A model generated the notes under the pieces. That model did no database searches and was not told the DNA's origin. It saw nothing but the letters and a program-made list of their open reading frames with translations. From contig CM069459.1 in NCBI GenBank assembly GCA_035610835.1, positions 21,963,636 to 22,027,635 on the forward strand: DNA of 64,000 nt. The letters are read 5' to 3'. The position numbers and the translations under genes were made by a program. Origin of the DNA: Ophiura sarsii (lineage: Eukaryota > Echinodermata > Ophiuroidea > Amphilepidida > Ophiuridae). Position 1 is the stretch's first letter; each line of letters opens with the position of its first letter. Below are positions 1 to 11,351 of the stretch, piece by piece.

Positions 1-1340
1 TCAAACACACCTTTTTACAGCGATGAGACTTCGATTTTTCCGGCGAGTTTATACCATTTGAATGCATTTTTAGGTTAGGTGTGATAATTTTTACATTAAA
101 TATAATCCTTTTAGTATTATATAGTGGTAAATTCTTTTTACATTATCTCAGATATAATAGAAATATTTTATGGTTGAAAATCGGCGAGGTCGTTTCCTTG
201 GAAACGCAGTACCGTTTCCATGTCCGCCCTCTATTGGTATATCACACTTGTTCGTCACCCAGCTGAAGACGGTCCCCCGTCACTTAATGCATCGCATGTG
301 TAAACATTGATAGAAGTGCGACACTCACGTTTGTTTTCATTGATTCCGAACCAGTCATCACTCCTTCGAAGCGTCGCACCCATTTCTGCCATCGGACACC
401 GACCGTGTCAGCATTTTCAGAAACTGAAAACGTGGGTAACGTAGGCATAGCCATCCTCGTCGCCAATTATAATAAATACGAACCGGGAACAATAATATAA
501 ACTCCACTTTAAATATATTTATTCAGTCATCTTAATTTGTGGTGGTGTGTGTGTGTTTAGCTACAGTGGTAAATTGTGTTTGAATAATGCCCTCTGATAA
601 TTGGGTTGTGCGATATGCATATTGTGATGTTATGACGTAGAGATAGAGTATGAATTCTCTAAATGGGATGCGTTGATCTTGGTGGTTATTTTCATGATTA
701 CATCAAACTCATTCTCTTTTTGAATACACGTATATCCTACTTAGCTGTAAGACAATGATAATTGATGAGCTATAAATAGTGCATACGGCCATGTGTTTTG
801 AACTCACTACCAAAAAGGGTGGTGGCGTTGCATTTTTGGTGACGAATCATCCATCTCTCTCTATTAAAGGTGACTGTTATTCTATGGATCATTATATATC
901 AATAGAAAGCTGGTGATCTCTAGATTTCAAAATATATATTTTTGATTTCCCCCCGAAACCCTGTGTGCCAAAAAATCAATAAAAAGAATCAAAATCACCA
1001 ATCTTTTAACCTCCAGAGGGCCTCCTTCATATCTAACAAATTCATCGGATCATATTACAGCACAAGCTGATGACATCAGCCCCTGTACCACTGTACACAC
1101 CACTGATAACAATATGTGAACAAACCCATGATATAATGCATAGTAAAAGTATGGAATACCATACAATTGTGTGATGTTTGAATTAAAATACTATTAATAT
1201 GTAGGATTCAATTTTATAACATCATTATACAAACAATTTCATTGTTAATGAAACCTGGAATTACGAAATTGTGAATAAATTTACCAGATAAATGTAAATT
1301 GTTTGAATATCAGATTATCCATGTTATCTAAATGAGTGTG
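1..1340. other. No gene recognised
   Basis: AT-rich DNA with no open frame that looks like a conserved protein. A polyadenylation-like AATAAA lies near 472, and the relatively GC-rich stretch 190-460 could be the tail of a transcript entering from the left, but nothing confirms this. Confidence 0.4.
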
Positions 1341-2401
1341 TTAAGGGGGCGGTCTAGGTTGATTTGACCCAAATTTGGAAACACATTTTCTCAATGTTAC
1401 CGTGGACTTACCGCTTAGTGTTATATATCAAATTAAAGCTTGGGTCAAGACGTTTCAGAAAATGTGTGTTATTTTGATCTGGTTGCCATGGTTACCATGC
1501 AAGGCCTCTGATTGGCTAAACACGGGAGCAAACGTAACTAGAAAACTAAATGTTGCATATACACCATACTTGGGTAGATGATGTATCGGTTGAGTGCGCA
1601 TGAAACCATGGATCCGGATTTTTTATATGGTTGCCATGGCAACCGTGAACCGACCAATCAGGTAATTTTACATCGTAATTCAAATTTGAAAACAGATATC
1701 AAAAATCGGGATCCATGGTTTCATAGCCCCTTGTGTGCTTAACATCTGGTCCAAATCCCATGGTTATAGGAGCTTTCATTTTTGAGTTACGTTTGCTCCC
1801 ATATTGCAAGTTTGCGTGTTTTATAGTTTTGAGATATAGTGCAAAACGTATTGAAAAATATTAAAATTGGCGAGAAAAAATAAGTTGACATTTGGGATAA
1901 AAATAAATGTTTAATTATGGAAGAGCATGAATTTAGACACATTTTGAGCCATTTTGGGACAAAATCGCAATTATATTAGCATTTTTATTGATTTTTAAAG
2001 ATAAATTGCTTAAAAATAGCCGGGTGAGAAAAATAAAGAAATACATAGGAAATTACGTTGACCTTGAAATTTTGATGATTTATGATGTGCAATTATTTAT
2101 TTCAATATTTTAATAAATAAATTCAATCAAATGTTACAATCATTTGATCAAAAAACAATTAAAACTGAAAACGCTAAAAAACGCAGGGTGAGCGTTTTTA
2201 CATACAAATGTATACAAAACACCACCGATTTTTTGAGACACCCGAAACTTAATTAACCATAACTTCAGAACCGAAATCCAATTCACCTCAAACAAAAAGC
2301 ATTTTAAAGCAGAGACTTAGCAGTTTTCTACTGTGCTAATATCTCATTTTGTCCGAAGCACTGAATTTTAATATCTGACCAACCTAGACCCCCCTCCTTA
2401 A
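1341..2401. mobile_element. piggyBac-like non-autonomous element with TTAA target duplication
   Basis: The ends are inverted repeats: GGGGGCGGTCTAGGTTG on the left and the complement of GGAGGGGGGTCTAGGTTG on the right. Both are flanked by TTAA (1,341-1,344 and 2,398-2,401). TTAA duplication is the hallmark of the piggyBac superfamily, so that family is the best guess. The roughly 1.05 kb interior has no transposase-sized frame, and an inner pair of inverted words (around 1,597 and 1,710) adds secondary structure. It would have to be mobilised in trans. Confidence 0.65.
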
Positions 2402-4340
2402 CATTCAGCATGACTTCCACTATTATAAACTAAAATGAAAATCCCTGCATGCAAACTAAGCTCACAAAGATGATTTGTGTTTGTTTTAAAAACCAGAAAA
2501 TGGAGGGAAAACATAAAAACACCCAATAGGCCTATATCAAACTATTGGACCAATGTGTTTAAAATTGTAAATAATAACCTTCAGAAAGCTAAAGTTGTAA
2601 TTGTGTTACCAAATGTAATTCCGTTACCACTGTGTTGATAAGAACAAGTATAGATATTACTGAATTTGATGTTTGAGAATCTTGTAGGTTGGTGAAGGAT
2701 GAGAATTTACAATGACATCATAATTCAGCAAGAACAAGTCCAGTAGAATAACTTTACTTTTCGGTAATGGAATTACATCTAAATCAGACCAAAATAGGAA
2801 ATGTTCTCTTGGAAATACCATATCCCTTGGTGAAAATTGTCTTTGATATAAAGTAACTTGCCCCAAACCTGTGTAATAAAAAAATATTCAGTAAGTTAAG
2901 CCTTTAGCCTTTTATGATTTATTTAATGTTATAATATTTAGCTCCTATTTCCCAAATTTTGAAGCCAAATATCACACAACTTCAAACAGGATTTTCACAA
3001 ACACTAATACAGCTATTCAAAAACTTTGTTTTGTTTGTTCCTCGCCTAGTAGGCCTATGCATTTATCCACAATGACCATAATGATTTTTCTCGTTTCCAT
3101 ATGGAATTGCCCATATACACGATGATTTAGAATATATTAAAATACAGGTAGAATTTATATAATACAAGTAATTCCATGATTAAATCATAGAATTATATAA
3201 ATGTTATGCTATGTGGTGGTCCATGCATGGTACACAAGTAATGTACATCGTATGTATTGACACTCCATGCAGTGTGTGCTTGAGTGTTGTCTGTGCTGGT
3301 AGTGTAAGGTGGTAGTACAGGAGATGATGTCATCACCACCCTGTGGATTTGCAAGTCGCTAAATCTTTTTTTAGAAGGGAGTCAACGAAAACTTTAAAAA
3401 GGCATAGAGGCTTACTAGAAGTTTATAAAAAATTAAAAAAACATAATTTGGAATCTAGAAGTCACAAGCTTTCATTTGATATATAACTATCACTAGAATG
3501 ACATACACCTTTAACTCGACAACTAAATGTGGTAGAGCTATGGTGTAGGTGTCATTTGAAAGCCTGTTTATCTAGCTACATTGTGCAAATAAATCAGGTA
3601 GTTCTATAACTGTTTGGCTAAGATATGATTGATTATATTTCGAAAGTCAGGGGTGGTGACGGTGGCGGTGGCGGTGGCGGTGGAGCTGTGTACAATCTCT
3701 ATAGGTAATGTAGAAAATGTTCCCAATTCTACGTTCAATTTACAATAACTCCTCATCCCTCTGGCACAAACATGAATTCGCTCTCATTTTATAGATTGTT
3801 TTATATTCTATAAGTTTCTGTTTCAACAAACGTGTCAACTATTATATAACTATTGTAATCATGAATCGATTCCACGTGAGATTACCGCTGAGAAAATATA
3901 TACTTTTTTTGAGCAGAACAAGTAGTTATTGCGATATGCTGATTCGAATCTCAGATGGTGTAAAATGTAAAAGTCTGGACATGTAACGGGAAGGGTGGCG
4001 AGTTCAAAACATACGGCCATACGTACTTGATAATCTATTGAGGCCTTGGGGGAATGCAAGGACGGGATCGATTATCAAGCACAAATGAACTGGCAGCGAA
4101 TGAATTATTTGTACTACACTTCGAGCAGAGTATCTATCTAAACACTTTCTAAAATCATTACATTAATGTAATATGAAATGTCATACATGATTGTCCACTG
4201 TTGAGCTATCAATGATTTATATTATAAAACACTGCTTTAACGTAGGAAATGTTATGGGGTGAGGCATGCTACTTGAGATGGATTGAGATGGAGTTGACAG
4301 TCAAACCTTGACATTGTACAGGGAGAATTATTTATACTAT
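2402..4340. other. No gene recognised; short GGTGGC microsatellite
   Basis: Low-complexity AT-rich DNA. A (GGTGGC)n tract lies near 3,656-3,682. No conserved reading frame was seen on either strand. Confidence 0.4.
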
Positions 4341-5000
4341 CGGGTGGTTCAAAAAAAAGTTGACCCAAGTTCAAGACAATTTTTCAACCACATTTAAAGT
4401 TTCAGAAAATGTCTGTTTACTTAGTTTTGATCAGCAGTAAGTTTTGAAATTATCCTGATAAAATGGTACATTTATCTTGGTTGGTTCTTCAGATATCGTT
4501 CATTACAGAAAGCATGCACAAAACTGCCTTGGCCACGGGAGCGTCCTATAGTAGAGATGGAATGCACTAAGTGGACTTACACACGATTGGTCACAAATTG
4601 TAAAAATAGGAAAAAAAGAAAAAGGAGACATCTGAAACATCTGTCTGGTGCTTGACATTTACCTACCTATACGTATCTCCGTTTCTTTGTTGAATGTGAA
4701 TGGCACATAAGCATAGAGATTGGGATACTTTGTCAGGGCGGACCTGTCAATTCTGAAACTAGAGCATGCTGTTTTGTTTAAGAAACAAACTAAATTACGC
4801 TCCCGTGGACAAGTCAGTTTTGTACATGTTTTCTGTAATGAACCATATCTGAAGAACCGAACAAGTTAAACGTGCCATCTTTTCAGGATAATTTCAAAAC
4901 TTACTGCTGATTTAGACAAAGTAAATGCAAATTTTCTGAAACTTTAAATGTGGTTGAAAAATTACTTTGAACTTGTGTCAACTTTTTTTTGAACCATCCG
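4341..5000. mobile_element. Foldback MITE with long inverted arms
   Basis: About 215 bp at the left (from CGGGTGGTTCAAAAAA) recurs as its reverse complement at the right end (to TTTTTTGAACCATCCG). The arms match over almost their whole length and enclose about 230 bp. There is no coding capacity. The boundary duplication is unclear. Confidence 0.7.
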
Positions 5001-6111
5001 GTACAATAGGCAATTCTTAGTTAATTGGCGTGTGTTTACACCTGGGTTTTACACATTTGAAAAAAGTGTGGGAAAACATTAAGTAATTATCGTTCAAACT
5101 GTCAATTGTAGCGTGTTTAGATCCATGCACAGAATGTAGGCTGTCGTTAGAGATAAAAGGCCGTTTATGCAGTGTCGCTATGCGATTACACGGGGAGCTA
5201 CGGATATAAGTTACTCCCAATGCAATAAAACAAGCGCTACTTCCATCTTACATCTGATGATTTACATCCGATGATGAATGAGATGGAGTAACATTGTTTT
5301 GGCTTTTGCCAAGAACTCAAGTTTCCGAAATGTTAAAATCCACCCCTTTCAAAGTGTATAGGTCCCAGAGTGCTCAGCTCTGAAACACGATGCGACTGCA
5401 TGAATCGAAACTATTTAATTTTTCGAAAATCTGTCAAATCCATATAAAATCGCGAGGACAGGTTAAACCTCTCTCGTTCATTGGACGTAATTGAATTCAC
5501 ACGGTCCTCGGAAGTAAGTTGCATCCGAAAGGATCCTACGCCACCTCGCTACTCCTGCCCTTACTCCAGCCCAAAAGGCAGGAGGAAATCAGTGGAAGTA
5601 AGGCGGAAGTAACTTACGTCCGACATCGTTCACACGATCACTACCCCCGCTCTTACTTCCGATCAGCGTACGTCCGATTCTTCCGTTGGTGTGAAGGAAC
5701 CTAGTGTTACCATGCCTTGAGTACCATGAAATCTGTTTATAATCAATACACACCCCTAACAAAAGGTGCGTTCACACGCGATATAACTTGCCCATTCAAA
5801 ATGAAAAATCCATCCTATTTGAAAAGATGTTAGTTCATACCTCACAATGGTCGACTTTAACGCGATTTGATTGCATGATGACTACGAAAGCTTTCAAAAA
5901 TCAAAATATTTTATATACCGAAGATATTGGAATTTTAATCCGATATAAACTTTTACGGAATAAATTCAAATTTTCCCCGCATTATAGATAGTATAATAAT
6001 AAGTGCGTACGTCGAGTCGTAACCAGCAGAATGATCACCGTTACCACACAATGAACAAAATTGAACTTCTGTAAGACTTGAATCCCCGTCCAACCAATTT
6101 ACTTAGTATTG
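5001..6111. other. No gene recognised
   Basis: Around 5,495-5,705 the sequence is GC-richer and repeats GGAAGTAAG-like words in both orientations, perhaps a decayed inverted-repeat element. Nothing else was recognised. Confidence 0.35.
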
Positions 6112-6202
6112 TGGGGCCGCGCTGTTAACCGAATCATTATTGAAACTTCCACAGGAGATTCCGTTCTTGAGTTATTGTTATATAACTAGAATGCCCCTTG
6201 GC
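6112..6202 (+). repeat. Dispersed 90-bp repeat, copy 1
   Basis: The block beginning GGGGCCGCGCTGTTAACC recurs almost unchanged at 9,909-10,001 in the same orientation. The two copies sit on either side of three-finger exon 2. It looks like the conserved end of a transposable element, but no partner end was identified. Confidence 0.7.
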
Positions 6203-6330
6203 CGCCGAGTATGGCTTTTTAAGGACCGATGCCCGACAACATAAGTATTGTATTGACCCAGTTAGTGAATCTGGAATGAATCCGCAACCATTGCGTGGAC
6301 GTGCATTTGAAAACAATAATTATTGCTTAG

Positions 6331-6864
6331 GGGCGACGTAAAAACTCGACCGCCCGTTGACTGCCGGTTACGGGCGGTTCCGCCCGGTTCTTTCAGGTCA
6401 AATGTTTTACTGGTATATGAATATTCGCGCATGCAACACTGAACAACCGCCGGTTGACTTAATGCTGTAATCTGACCAATTTACACTATCAATCTGTTAC
6501 TTTGCGGTCATAATAGCTCTCTCTATAATCGTTCTATAAAAAAACAACATTCATAGACTTTCGGTATTGATTTTAAAAAGTTAATTGAGCTATAAACAGA
6601 TTGAAAAAGCCAACCCCAGCGAAAATCAATAGCTGTATTGTACTGGCTGTCAACTGAGATTTTTAAGTCTTAAAAGACCCCATTACTTCAAGATGTTATT
6701 GCTCACGTGTGTGACGAGGCACTTTCAACCGGTCGTGTTCACCAGAGTGTTACTATTTGACCTCATTATGTGTGTATATTATAACAGACGACATGTTTTG
6801 TGAGAACCGAACGGAACCGGCCGTAACCGGCGGTTGCCGGGCGGTCGAGTTTTGACGTGATCCC
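6331..6864. mobile_element. MITE with TTA target duplication
   Basis: Terminal inverted repeats share ACTCGACCGCCCG and continue into a matching GC-rich stretch (CCGGTTACGGGCGG-type words). They are bordered by TTA on both sides (6,328-6,330 and 6,865-6,867). A 3-bp TTA duplication fits PIF/Harbinger-type elements. It is about 534 bp long and non-coding. Confidence 0.6.
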
Positions 6865-6926
6865 TTACTGTACTAAAATGTATGAAAATTCACCTAACAA
6901 GAACTAATTGTCTTGTTTTTTAACAG

Positions 6927-9900
6927 GAATTCGCTGTATAGATTGCACAGTAGTGGCAGTAGAAGACGATGTACGTCCGTTAGGAGCGTTGTGCAGCAAT
7001 ACTGAAGGAATAGTTTGTTCTTCTAGCTGTTACATAGACGTAAGTAATTCACAACACATTCTACCATTCGAGGCTTCAGAAAACATAGTAAGAATATTGA
7101 AAGAGGGGGGCGAGCTTAATACACCTATCAGTTGTAAGACGCACTATACGACCCCCGGGAGAGGTGCGTCGTGGGTGCGTCGTTTACCAATAATTCTTGA
7201 CGGAGGGTACGTCAGTGGCAGCCTTTGGTCCGTCAAAAAAATGACGGAGGGTGCTTAAAGGTCCGTCACTTTACATGGGTGCGAATGGGCTGATAGTTGA
7301 CTGAGGGTGCGTATTTGGATGGCACTGGTCCGTCGTTTTTTTTGACACAGGCTGCGTCATGGTAAATGAGAAGTTGACGCACCTCGGTAAAGTGACGCAC
7401 CACTCCCGGGGGTCGTATAGTGCGTCCTACAACTGATAGGTGTATAAGCCTATATATTCACGTGGCAAGCCCAGGCCTTTCGGGGAACTTTGACAGATGG
7501 TGGTTTAGCTTAATGGACGTGGCAAGCCCATACGGTTCAATTGCCTGGATATTTCAGCCTTCTTGTTACCACCCCCCTCCCGATTCCAAGCTTTATCAAG
7601 GTAATATATCTTGACTTTCTTTGGCCGATTTATTTTATTTATCGTACCACGCCTGTGTATTTCCAAGCGCGGCTACTAGGATCGCTGGCCAAGCACTGGC
7701 CAAGCCCCTGCGGCGCCAGGCGGGGTATCCTGGTTTGGCCCATGGTAGGAATTACTTGGTACTAGTGGGGTCTTTAGAATCATATTTATTACAGTTTTTG
7801 CTGACTTTTGTGTTTTAATGTTCATAAATGAATAATGTTCAAATTGTTTGCTGATCGAACGAGTGAAATCAATTGGATATTAACGAAGTTAGCTGGAAGT
7901 AACTGAAAAAATGTTAAAAGTTTACCCACACATTCCTTTAGTTAGATTCAATTAAGGGGGACTCAAGGAAGTTTTTGATTTGGGTTTTGAGTTTTGCAAG
8001 TGCTGTAATTATTGAACTATTCATCAAATGCATATAAAAGTATACATTTTTGACAAGGAAACAGATCAGAGAATCCAAATTTGGTGTCAATTTTGACCAA
8101 CATAGTTGAATTTTTGAGAAAATCTCAAAATTCACTTTTTTGACCCACATTTTTTTGGACAAGCTGACAAAATTATTTGTTTCTCATTTTTTCTTTTAAA
8201 GCTGTATTTTTGAAATGTTGACCAAAAAGTGCCAAAAATGTGATTGTTGGCACTTTTTTGGCCATTTTGGTTAAAAATACAGCTTTAGAAGGAAAAAGAT
8301 TCGTTAGAGCAAATACGTCGGACGGAGAGCCTGACTATATGCTATGCCAGTCTTACAATGGCGAGGGTGGCAGCTTGAAGCATGAAGATACTGGTGCGTA
8401 TCTGTGGGCTTGGTGAAGAGATCTGTAGACGGTATACCATTCTCTGCTCTCTGTATGGTTACATCAAGAAAGTGTGCCTGTTGGTGGGAGTAATCAGAAG
8501 TGAACTTAATGGTACTGTGAAATGAGTTCATGTGATCAATGAATGTGAGGAGACTGCTTTCATCACTGGTCCAGATAAAGAATATGTCGTCGATGTATCG
8601 CAACCAAATCCAATGCAGCTAGCAATTGTTCCTCCAATCTAGACATGAAAAGACAGGCCCATGAAGGAGCCATCCTAGTACCCATAGCTGTGCCATGTAC
8701 CTGCAGGTAGGTCCTGTCCATGAAAGTGAAATTGTTCTTGGTAAGGACATGGTTCATGAGACATTCAATATCAGGTATGGGAGGACTGGAATGACCAATC
8801 TTAGCCAAAGCTGCACGGCTTGCTTCGATGCCTTCCTGATGGGGAATGTTGGTATAGAGGGACTTAACATCAAATGTGCCAATAATTGCGGTGCTTGGAA
8901 CTTGGTTCTTGATGGCTTCGAGTTTCCTGAGAAAGTCCAGGGTGTCATGGATATAGGAGGGAACCTGTGGAACAAGAGGCTTGATGAAGTTATCGACAAA
9001 GAAGGATATATGCTCAGTTGGGGAGCCGTTGCCAGAGATGATGGGTCTGCCTGGGTTTCCCGGCTTATGGATCTTGGGAAGGAGGTAGAAGCGGGCAGCA
9101 CTGCAATCTTTGGGAGATCGAAACTCAAAGGCCTTGTCAGAGAGCTCATGACGCTGATGCATGTCATCCAGGGTATGCTGAATCTGTTGAGAAAATGTGT
9201 TAGTGGGATCGGAGTCAAGAACAGCATAATGAAAGCGGTTGTCAAGATGACGCATGGCTTCATCAATGTACTTCTGTCGGTCCATGACAACTACTGCTGA
9301 CCCTTTAAAAATAATTTTGTCAGCTTGTCCCAAATGAATTTGGTCAAAAAAGTGATTTTTTTGTGTGTGATTTTCTCCAAAAAAAAAATCTACATTTGTT
9401 GTCAAAATGGATGCCAAAAATGGATTCTCTGACCCAAATCCCTTCCAAAAATGTATACTTTTATATGCATTTGATTAATAGTTTAATAATTACAGCATTC
9501 ACAACAACAAAAAACTACCTTGAGTCCCCTCTTAGAATTGGATAAGTTTCTGGGTGGAACTAGAAGCCCAGAGTCTTACTTTTGAAAGTTGTTGTTTTAA
9601 GAAATTCAAACTGTTAACTTCAATTTGTCATAGAAACTAGTGCTATTTCAGATTTTGTAAAATCAAAAGTAAAAAATTCGGGAAAAAAAATCACAATATA
9701 TTATCCCTGGAGCAGATTTTAGTTTTAAAACTGGGTCGTCAGTTGGTCCAGGGTGTTAACGCCATTCACACCATGTTCACACGCAAATACTAGCGTCATG
9801 GTCGGTTCAACCTTTCAGAAAAAATCTCGAACTTGGGCTCAAATTATACAAGTAACTGGAACGTAATGCACCTCAAGGAACTTCTTGAGAGAGGGAAGTT

Positions 9901-10574
9901 TAGCATATATGGGGCCGCGCTGTTAACCGAATCATTATTGATATTTCCACAGGAGATTCCGTTCTCGAGTTATTGTTATATAACTTGAATGCCCCTTGGC
10001 ATTGTTTTCTCATTTTAGCTGAAATTTGGTGCTGATGAAACCCCACCAAAACTCATCCCCGGACCGCGTACGCGATCGGAGCTGCTTCGCAGCCAGAAAA
10101 CAACAACATTGTGCCCCCCCCCCCCCACCCCATTTCAAAATACGTTCCGCCGCGCCTGGACGTGGCAAGCCCCTTCGGGGAAGGTCTTGAGAGAGGGAGG
10201 TTTAGCCTATATGGACTTGACAAGCCCTCTCTGGGAAGGTATAGGGAGGTTTAGCCTATGGACATGGCTAGCCCTCTCATCAGGAAATGTTAACAGGGCA
10301 AGGGCGATAAATGGTGCGTTGATCAATCGCGGGAATAACTATATACATAGACGTAGACGTAACAGGTTCTTTTCACGCAAATATTGTTTTCTCATTTTAG
10401 CTAACATTTGGTGCCGATGAAACAGAGATTTATGTCCTTGGATGCAATGTTGTTGGAGATGGTGCCATGTGCCCAGCAGACACCGGTGACAAGAGCTGGT
10501 ATGGTAATGGTGACGGAACCTTGTGCTGCTCAGAGAACCTTTGTAACGGAGAAATGTACACTAATTCTCATTGA
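6927..10574 (+). CDS. Ly6/uPAR (three-finger) secreted protein, exons 2 and 3, 5' partial
   Basis: Join 6,927-7,039 and 10,401-10,574. The first exon follows a clear acceptor (TTTTTTAACAG) in phase 1 and ends at GAC/GTAAGT. The last follows CTCATTTTAG and ends at TGA (10,572-10,574). Together they encode about 94 residues with ten cysteines in the canonical order: an I-x-C-x2-C start, then the loop cysteines, then a C-C-S-E-N-L-C-N ending. This is the signature of the LU/three-finger fold shared by Ly6 proteins, uPAR, CD59 and related families, which bind receptors or other surface proteins outside the cell. Only about seven residues follow the final C-N and none form a hydrophobic tail, so the product looks secreted rather than GPI-anchored. 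The signal-peptide exon should end in phase 1; I could not find it upstream and it may lie outside the window. The 3.4 kb intron is filled with mobile elements. Ligand and function are unknown. Confidence 0.85.
7119..7445. mobile_element. MITE with 40-bp terminal inverted repeats, in the three-finger intron
   Basis: The left end (ACACCTATCAGTTGTAAG continuing through GACGCACTATACGACC) is mirrored at 7,400-7,445. Internal GACGCACC and GACGGAGGG words recur. It lies only about 80 bp downstream of the exon 2 donor. A partial relative is at 12,661-12,845. Confidence 0.75.
7455..7760 (+). repeat. Degenerate repeat with GGCAAGCCC words
   Basis: Units reading roughly CACGTGGCAAGCCC...GGTTTAGC recur here and, more regularly, at 10,159-10,275. 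The block appears to be a decayed tandem array. No gene is seen in it. Confidence 0.45.
7955..8180. repeat. Inverted arm flanking a Penelope-like RT fragment, left
   Basis: This arm begins GGGGGACTCAAGGAAG and is the reverse complement, with many mismatches, of 9,305-9,535. It is followed by a short hairpin at about 8,197-8,287 whose halves share GACCAAAAAGTGCC-type words. Related words occur at 28,100-28,460. Confidence 0.6.
8285..9300 (-). pseudogene. Penelope-like element reverse transcriptase, truncated and frameshifted
   Basis: Read right to left, the first frame (to 8,563) has the Penelope-like order: a K-G-S-A-V-V-V-M-D block, then L-P-K-I-H-K-P-G, then F-D-V-K-S-L-Y-T-N-I-P (catalytic motif A), then H-G-T-A-M-G-T-R-M-A-P (motif B). 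A frameshift with a small loss around 8,590 moves motif C (R-Y-I-D-D-I-F-F) into a second frame running to 8,304. A further shift near 8,325 precedes an abrupt end at about 8,285. The GIY-YIG endonuclease expected downstream is absent. The first roughly 36 residues of the open frame come from the flanking inverted arm, not the element. Penelope-like elements are retrotransposons with telomerase-like RTs. This copy cannot make an active enzyme. Confidence 0.85.
9305..9535. repeat. Inverted arm flanking a Penelope-like RT fragment, right
   Basis: Reverse complement of 7,955-8,180. Shared landmarks include the GTATACTTTTATATGCAT word and the ATAATTTTGTCAGCTTGTCC word. It bounds the RT fragment on its upstream side. 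Confidence 0.6.
9909..10001 (+). repeat. Dispersed 90-bp repeat, copy 2
   Basis: Second copy of the block at 6,112-6,202. It runs directly into the duplicated exon start at 10,002-10,042. Confidence 0.7.
10002..10042 (+). pseudogene. Decayed duplicate of the acceptor and start of three-finger exon 3
   Basis: ATTGTTTTCTCATTTTAG followed by a close match to the first codons of exon 3 (encoding x-F-G-A-D-E-T) appears here and again at 10,383-10,422. After about 20 coding bases the similarity stops. It looks like a partial local duplication of the splice acceptor and exon start. Confidence 0.6.
10159..10275 (+). repeat. Tandem repeat of about 50 bp
   Basis: Three imperfect units carry GGCAAGCCC-like and GGTTTAGCCTAT words in order. 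A poly-C run lies just before (10,110-10,130). It is related to 7,455-7,760. Confidence 0.55.
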
Positions 10575-11349
10575 ACTACTATGTTAGCTTCTTGGTAAAA
10601 ATAATAACTAGTTTCTCGTCCTAACTTTTAAGGATGCGGTTTCCTATTTTGAATGAACAATACGAAATCGCCATTACCAGAATGATATTATGTGATTGGT
10701 TGTGTAACCTAAAGAGGACGAGGCCTTTGTAAAATATTCTTATTTCATGGTTCTATAGGGGGCTGATTTTTAAATCACAAAACCTGTATTAACATTTGTC
10801 ATTGGACTAAAGTCAAATCTATTACCTTCTTCTCATTATTATTATAATATTATTATAGAATTCCTAAACCAGGATGCGCGAGGGGACGAGAAACTACTAT
10901 ATATTTTTACTTGGTCTTATATACAAATTTATGAAAAGTTCTTATAAGTTTGTTTAAAAAAAATTGAGATAATTTTGAGATATTATTAGCTAATTGGGGA
11001 ACATTAATAACAATATTCAGTGATTCAAACATTTCTCTTTTATATTTTTAGTTAATTTAAGAGTAAAATTAGCTTGGCAATAATACTAAGTTAAAGTGAA
11101 ATAAATATAGCTTATGATAATGCCCATTACACGTGGGTATAATGAGAAATTATAGTGAATTGGGATGGTTTCCCTCTATAATATAAAAATCAAAATCAAA
11201 CGTTCCCTCCCAAATCATACTTTATTTTAAAAGATGAATAAAGTGATCAATTCTCAATATTTAAAGACTAGGACAATTTTTGAATTATATAAATTAGTTT
11301 CACTTGAGTGAATCCATTGACAAACAATTGCGAACGCTGGATTACAATA
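10575..11349 (+). other. Probable 3' UTR of the three-finger gene, then AT-rich DNA
   Basis: No further reading frame is seen. An AATAAA hexamer at 11,099-11,104 could be the polyadenylation signal. The exact transcript end cannot be placed. Confidence 0.35.
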
Positions 11350-11351
11350 TA

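Noticed and set aside
8695..9300. 201-codon + strand frame and a 178-codon minus-strand frame
   Set aside because: Both are shadows of the Penelope-like RT, which uses another minus-strand frame with recognisable motifs.
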